Shown here one piece after another: positions 7,833 to 13,374 of a stretch of DNA of 13,374 nt (the first letter of the stretch is position 1; every line of letters starts with the position of its first letter). Origin of the DNA: Pleurotus djamor (Eukaryota; Basidiomycota; Agaricomycetes; Agaricales; Pleurotaceae); the NCBI GenBank assembly GCA_029747585.1, contig JAPEVF010001141.1:1-13374 (forward strand), read 5' to 3'. Made by a program: the position numbers and the translations under genes. Under the pieces are notes generated by a model. The model did not search any database. It was not told the origin of the DNA and saw only the letters and a program-made list of their open reading frames with translations.

Positions 7833-10100
7833 TTAAATCGTCTCCGAGTCGATGTCACGTATCAAGGACTCAGCTTGCTTCGATCTTGGAAGGATGGTAC
7901 ATTCGAAGGGCGGGAGGTGACTGCGGTGGGGTACAAACACAGCAAACTATTAGTACAACATATTAAAAGGAAAGAAGTACACAACGAAACATACGAGAGA
8001 AATCCAGGGACTAGTTCTGTGTCAGGGTAGACGTAATGACCCTGACCATCTTTTGCTGGCGTGATATTGAAGACTGCTAGCGTGGAGGCCATCCACAATC
8101 GGAGAGAATCCATGGCCATGAATCGTCCAGGACAGATTCTAAAGATGATCAAGAAAACAAGAACGTCTGAGCATCACTAGCACATAAGCGAGAAACGGCC
8201 GGGTAACGTACCTACGACCAAAGCCGAACGCGAGCTGCACGACCTCCGTAAGCTCAGTGTCGATTTTCCCGTCCTTGATGAAGCGATCGGGGTTAAACGA
8301 AGTCGGGTCTGTGAAATACTTTTCATCTTGCATCAATTGCCTGGTACAAGAGTAAGAAGTGATCAGAAATTTCGCACAGATGGAGGTAAAGAGAGAGAGA
8401 GAGAGAGAGAGATAAGTATGGACTTACCAAATGTTGCAGAAGATATGGGATCCTTGCGGAAGGCGGTAGCCTCTGTAGATGTCTTCAACGGTCAACATGT
8501 GTACAACGCCTAGATGGAATGATAGGTTAATACCCGCGAAGGATTGAGGAATGAGGGTCGAACTTAGCGGAAGAACGGGCCTCCATCTACGATGGTTGTC
8601 AATGGTCAATACGAGTAAAGCCAAGGGATAGAAAAATACCTGATAACCTCCCACATTGTCGCGTGGAGATATAAGAGTTCTGGAAGGTCTTCGCAAGTTG
8701 GTAGCCTGAAAGAGCCCAAGACTAAGTCAATCTCTTCTTGAGCTTTCTTTTGTACAAGAGGGAAGAGGAGCATGGCCGCAAAGAATGTAGTTATTGACGA
8801 CGGTGTCGTATCCGCGCCGCCTGGGTAGAGTGCAGTGGTGAGTCGTTGCCTTGTCGTCGGAGGCGGAGGTTCAACGTTGAGCTATGGATGGGAAACCCAC
8901 CAATGTACGAAACACCAGCAACGTCCGTGATAATGGCATCCGCTTCGGCGGGTTCGTATCCCTGCCCACTGAGGTTTGACAGACTGCGAGAAACCAAGCT
9001 CGGAGTAGCACTCCCGTCTCGCTATGGGAGGAAGCATGGTCAGAAGGAACTAAGGACATCGGAGGTGATTGGCTTACGATGGATTTCTTCGCCTCCCCAA
9101 GCGGATGGTTGGCCATCTTGTATGCGTCTTTACGGGACTCCTCCGCGATAACTTGGAAGGAAGCAAATGGGAACCATTTCGGTATGTATTTGAGCGGGGA
9201 GAAATAGTCGACAAGGTATGTCCCCAGGATACCAGCTCCCCGAAGGTGATCAAGGGTTTTCTCCGCGTGAGCAATGATAGGATCATTCTCAAACTTGACA
9301 TCGAGACCGTAGACAGATTCAACCGTCAGGGCAGCAGGCGTACTTCACAATAAACAGTGCCCAATCAATTTGTACTTTCAATCGGCGAACAACGTTGAAA
9401 TGCTCACTATTTAGCATGCTCGAACAGAGCAGAAGGGCGCGCTAAGAGCCGCTTCAAGAAATTTCGCGCATTCTTGACTTGAGCCGGATAGTGAACCGAT
9501 AAATTTGCAGGGACGAATTCTTGCCAGAGGACACGACGACGGGTACGCCATTTACTTCCATACGGTATAAAGGTCACGTTGAAGCCCCAGCCCATCCTGC
9601 GAGGAACGAGTATGAAGTCAAAATAAGTTTGAAAAAGATTAGGTGAGGTTGACACGTACAAATCGACGAGCATCCTAGACTTCGGTCTAATGTCAAGGAA
9701 GATTGAGAGGAGATTACGAGTAAGTTTGAAGAGGAATCTTACCTGTCAGACGTCAAGGAAGACCTCCGGATCATTAACTCTGTAACACTTTCAACCGAGC
9801 TCAGCACAATGACAGGCGTTTGTAGAGCTTTAAAACACAATATATCCGTATCTTCGGTGGCCAAAGTTGAGCATTAAGCCACGGTCAACGAAGTTTGAGA
9901 GGCTTACCCAAAGCCCTCGACATTTCCGCAAAGTATATCCACTGTCTCTCCGTCGGCATTTCGAGCATGTTCCCAATGATGGGAAGTTTCCTTGGACCGG
10001 GAGGAAGTGGGAGTCGAGAACGTGGACGTGTGATGAAGACGACGGCTGATATCGCGAGCGCAAGTGAGACGACCAGCGTCGTGGAGGTGGTAGATGACAT
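7833..10100 (-). CDS. Cytochrome P450 monooxygenase, copy 2 (complete, 12 exons)
   Basis: Paralogue of the facing P450, same enzyme class; substrate unknown. Minus-strand exons: 10100-9908, 9851-9743, 9686-9660, 9596-9408, 9342-9078, 9021-8901, 8820-8640, 8586-8564, 8509-8428, 8340-8212, 8138-7995 and 7920-7833, giving 516 residues. The first eleven exons have exactly the lengths of copy 1; only the last differs (88 against 85 bases). Motifs: membrane anchor, LPLPPGP hinge, WRTRR in helix C, GGADTT (302-307), EVIR (359-362), NPDRF, and FGFGRRICPG with Cys442. A hand count over exons 10-11 gives 78 of 93 residues identical to copy 1 (about 84%). Introns 1 and 4 end in AAG rather than the TAG used in copy 1, and the donor of intron 8 is GTTCG; frame continuity and the paralogue support these. 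Intron 9 carries a (GA)11 repeat. The tails differ after QAESL. No lesion is seen, so both copies look functional. Confidence 0.95.
8391..8412. repeat. (GA)11 microsatellite in intron 9 of P450-2
   Basis: Eleven perfect GA units. On the coding strand of P450-2 this is a (TC)11 pyrimidine tract near the 5' end of the intron. The matching intron of copy 1 lacks it, so it arose after the duplication or was lost there. Confidence 0.95.
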
Positions 10101-10170
10101 GGTGATCTGTGTCCTCTTGGATTCTGGGTTAGGATGGGGGTGAAACCTGAACGTATAGCGAGTTTGTCCA

Positions 10171-10179
10171 GCTTAAGTA
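10171..10179 (-). promoter_or_regulatory. TACTTAAGC motif, possible core promoter of P450-2
   Basis: The minus-strand 9-mer is identical to the one before copy 1. It lies 71-79 bases upstream of the ATG at 10100. Role inferred from conservation and position. Confidence 0.35.
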
Positions 10180-12677
10180 CAATGCAGAAAGTGCGTTCGA
10201 GTTCGACGTGTGGCAATGACTTGGGATTCGAATCGACTTCAGAGTGGGATAACGTGAGAATGCAGGACAGGACCAGTAGCTTGATGCAAACGATCGGACC
10301 GATGAGCTTGCGCCTCCACTGCATAGTTGGCTGATAAAGGGGAGATTCCGTGGGGTTGATTGAGCGGGGCTTCGATCTCTCGCCTGCGAAGAACCTGTAC
10401 GTAGACTCAGTTCGCTTCTGCAACAAGAAGTCCAATGCCATGGAAGATGGATATGAGTAATGGCGGGGGTAGAAGGGGAATCAGCACTAGAGTAGTGCTT
10501 CAAGGCGTACGTTGGACTGGAGACCAGAAAGGACTTGGATGGGGCTACGATGCCTATGAAGCCGGGATATAGAACGGAGACTTGAACATATGGCATGGTC
10601 AGCACATCGCATACGAGACACCAGGTCTCCAGCAGGAACACGGGTAATTCGGGAGGGGGATATGGGATTGCTCAATTGGGGGTATGTTTATTTTGGCTTT
10701 GTTGATCATTCCAGGAAGTGCGCACAGAACCAATGGATTGCAAGGGACAGTTACTCCTTACAACGCCGCAACTTCCCCATCCGACGAGAGTCAATTATTG
10801 GCATCAAAGATGCATACTCTCCACAGTTGAGAGAGCGAGTGAGCATTGAGGATTTGAAAGACACCCAGCAGAAGCCCGATCACTATGGTCGTCGGGTGTT
10901 GTGTTACCTGTATTAAGGTCAAGTATTCAGGCGAGGAACGGAGGGAAACGATCCAATGGTATCTTGAAAGTTGAGATTCGTGGAAGCACCCAAGTCGCCC
11001 TATATCTAGAGTTTGCAAACAAGGAGACAACGTAACCAGCTAACCCATTATGGGGATGGTCCTTCGAGACTGCATGCATATGAAAGATGACAGGCTTTTT
11101 TCGGCCGTGGAGGTGTGTCAGTAGAATAGGACAACCAATGTGTAGTCTGCTGACCATGTATCAACCAGCGGCTTCGTTTAATTCAGGGCGGATAGTCTTC
11201 CAGCCCCAATTCGTGGAAATCATCCAACGTAAGCTTTGGTACTGCGAAGCAACATCTAGCATGAGGAAGCTCGGATAAGACCCTGCTACAACTTGGCGAT
11301 AGGGACGGATCGGATCGAAAAGCAGGTATCAATGGCTTCACCCACGGCCGGCCAACATATCCACACCATCTCATGGGAAAGTATCCGACTTTCACGCGGG
11401 CTCAGCGAGTCCACTGGAGCAGACCCCCGCCGAAGAGGCCCCGAATCGAAAGTGAGGCCCACGAGTAGCTACTGTCTATGCTAAAATTGAGTCGAAGACG
11501 AGCAAAAGACGGGGTATTTCTTGCAAAGGTCGTTTTCAGAAGCGAACTTATCAGGGTGTGCCCACGGTTGGTGCGCCAGTGAGCCACGAGCGTATATTTC
11601 CAAGAAGTTGAAGAGTCCGTACCTGTCCAAGGGTGATAGTCACTACAAAATACAAGTCGAACTTCCACCAACGAAGGAGATTTGTGGTCGAACGTACCAT
11701 TCAGAAAACCGCCTTCCCACCGACTCTATTGACCCCAAACTCCTTACCACTGCCAGTCCAGTCAAGCTCTCTTCATTCAATAGGGCCACGAAACCGGACG
11801 CGCCCACTGCCACCCCCGTGACTAAGGATATGCGCAGTCTCTTGATATGGGAAGAGCGAATCGGCTTGACATGGTGCAAAGACAAGGCAGTTGCAAGGCA
11901 GAGAGTCTCAAGACACGAAAGATTCAAAGAACCCGAAAAAACCCGCCGNAAAAAAAGCGAAGCGCCCAGCACAGGAGAGTCCCCTAAATGCACTTCAGCA
12001 GGATCTATCGGAGCTGCTCGTAGCTCGCTTTAGAGACTTGGAAGCTGAAAGCTGGTGAGTGGATTAGTCATGTCTTAGGGAAGTACCCTTGCTTCGATAC
12101 TTGACCGTGGACAAAGATCCTTACATGTCCATCCCCCTGCTCCGGGTCCAATAATTCTGAAAAGCTCGGACTAGGCCTCCCTTGAAGGGTGATGGAATCA
12201 GCGAGCAAGGTATGGATCGTTCAAAACGTCCAATTCCAGTCAACACAACGGCGCTTACTTGTCACTTTCTTCGAATTCCGTCCCCACTGCATGGACTTGC
12301 TATTCCCTCCAACCTTGACAATAACAACTCTAAAACCAGCCCCTTACGCCGAGTCTTTTCCAAAACGTTCACCATCAAGAAACGATGCAAGGGATGCGCC
12401 ACAAAAACGGCAACGCCACACCCGGTTATTAGCACAAGCAACGACGGTTCCTTTCTTTAAAGGGCGTAGACATTGTCATGTTGAATTTATCGTAGACAAG
12501 ATCATCACTTGAACCTTGGCTAGAAGCACTCAACGACCAGAGACTACACGAGGATGAACGCGCTGACTGCACCCGTCGCGGCTGCAGCAGCAACCCCAAG
12601 CCCCATCCTGCAGCGTTCACATCACGAATCTCGAGGACCCCAATTGCAACTTCACAACCACCGCCGATGACATAGAG
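10180..12677. other. Long intergenic region, no gene supported
   Basis: No recognisable family. The longest open frames are 170 codons (minus 10641-10129, overlapping the P450-2 upstream region, and plus 11521-12033). Lengths like this can arise by chance in a window of this size. The plus frame contains an N at 11949 beside a run of A, so its downstream frame is uncertain. Minus-strand frames at 11993-11643, 11395-11183 and 11157-10927 read somewhat like protein but are separated by stops and could not be joined by good splice sites; a decayed gene is possible. No tRNA, long repeat or transposon end was noticed. Confidence 0.45.
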
Positions 12678-12683
12678 TATAAA
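12678..12683 (+). promoter_or_regulatory. TATA box candidate for the HsbA-like gene
   Basis: TATAAA lies about 120 bases upstream of the ATG at 12804, followed by a long C/T-rich tract, a common arrangement around transcription starts of strongly expressed fungal genes. Inferred from sequence only. Confidence 0.5.
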
Positions 12684-12803
12684 TCCATGCTCTTTCATCT
12701 CCTCCTTCACCATCTCTTCCGTCTTTTGGTCCTCTGTCCCATAGCAATTCACCGAGCTTGGCTGCTTCGCTGACGTTGTCAACATCGATATCCATCATAT
12801 ATC

Positions 12804-13374
12804 ATGTTCAAATTCAAATTCATCGTCCTCACCTTTCTCTTCGCCTCATTCCCCATCCAAGGTTTCAAAGTGACCGACCCTATCGCAACTCCAGGCCAGA
12901 TCAAAGCCGACGTCAAGCATATTGACACTTCCTTCAAAGCACTCCGTGACGCAGTAGATGCGCTCCCAGTGGATAAACCCACGGAGACTCTGGGCATGAC
13001 AGTTCTTGTACGTGAATTCGTTGATCCCAAATAATGTACGCTCCTCACCACTGACTCGCCGTTTCGCTGGCTCTAACATACTCTAGACTATTCATGCGAT
13101 CTCTGCTATGTTGAGTAGCGACTTAAACACGGCGAGCCTTCATCTCAAGGTATGGTCGCTCATTTCCCCTCTCATCACCAATCGCCCTAACCTCCGCATA
13201 CTTGAACAGATAGTCGACACACTTCCCGACGACGACAGCCGCGTCGTTCTATCCGCCATTCGAGGCATTGAGCCGACCATCAATTCTACTGTCCACACGG
13301 TGCGTTTTATCTCTCTCCTCTCATCTCCTCCCGGACTATCCCTCAACCTAGCACATCCCCTGATATTGAAACAG
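12804..13374 (+). CDS. Secreted HsbA-like hydrophobic surface-binding protein (5' part, cut by right edge)
   Basis: Exons 12804-13007, 13087-13149 and 13210-13299 join in frame (all phase 0) to 119 residues. The last visible intron starts GTGCGT at 13300 and the window ends on CAG, which may be its acceptor. Residues 1-20 form a signal peptide (MFKFKF then a hydrophobic core), so the protein is probably secreted or wall-bound. The rest is a helical, Cys-free region with the family pattern: IKADVKHIDTSFKALRDAV, then LTIHAISAMLSSDLNTA, then AIRGIEPTINSTV. This fits the HsbA / cell-wall galactomannoprotein family (Pfam PF12296), usually about 170-190 residues, so around 60 residues lie outside. 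Aspergillus HsbA coats hydrophobic polyester and helps recruit cutinase; here that role is only a family-level suggestion. Confidence 0.75.

Noticed and set aside
5369..10100. Biosynthetic gene cluster built around the two P450s
   Set aside because: No terpene synthase, PKS, NRPS, transporter or cluster regulator is visible nearby. Two paralogous P450s alone do not show a cluster.
9830..10441. 203-codon minus-strand open frame over the start of P450-2
   Set aside because: It overlaps P450-2 exon 1 in another frame and crosses its promoter. The P450 frame there has clear family motifs, and this frame has none.
10129..10641. 170-codon minus-strand open frame upstream of P450-2
   Set aside because: Low-complexity Ser/Pro composition, no motif, lies in the P450-2 promoter region, and the length is within chance for this window.
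11521..12033. 170-codon plus-strand open frame
   Set aside because: No recognisable domain, contains an N beside a homopolymer, overlaps an equally plausible minus-strand frame, and could arise by chance.
12429..12785. 118-codon minus-strand open frame before the HsbA-like gene
   Set aside because: It lies over the C/T-rich promoter of the HsbA-like gene, has no motif, and its composition mirrors that bias.

Overview
The window looks like nuclear DNA of a filamentous basidiomycete, probably an agaricomycete. Genes are split by many short GT-AG introns (about 50-90 bases), two contain very small exons, and the gene set (ammonium permease, multi-copy P450s, HsbA-type secreted protein) fits that group. 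Gene families and motifs were recognised by eye; nothing was searched.

Layout. (1) 1-759, minus: the 5' part of an ammonium transporter of the Amt/MEP family, cut by the left edge, with two GATA-type motifs about 180-220 bases upstream. (2) 2302-3482, minus: an unrecognised five-exon gene model that stays in frame through four introns of 52-60 bases; low confidence. (3) 3559-3632, plus: an intronless tRNA-Ala(AGC). (4) 3633-5368: no gene I can defend. (5) 5369-7663 plus and 7833-10100 minus: two complete paralogous cytochrome P450 genes, tail to tail, 169 bases apart. Each has 12 exons, and exons 1-11 have identical lengths in the two genes. They encode about 515 and 516 residues with the P450 signature motifs intact. 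(6) 10101-12803: no confident gene; it holds the P450-2 promoter and, at its right end, the promoter of the last gene. (7) 12804 to the right edge, plus: the first three exons of a secreted HsbA-like protein.

The P450 pair is the centre of interest. It is an inverted duplication whose exon structure has been kept while introns, some splice sites and the C-terminal tails have diverged. Both copies share a 9-base upstream motif, so they may be driven in a similar way. No terpene synthase, PKS, NRPS or other backbone enzyme is visible, so the window does not show a biosynthetic cluster. The ammonium permease and the HsbA-like protein are ordinary functions with no visible link to the P450s.

Limits: splice sites were assigned by frame continuity and by comparing the two P450 copies. 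Three isolated N bases, each next to a homopolymer run, warn of possible indel errors in the poorly supported stretches.
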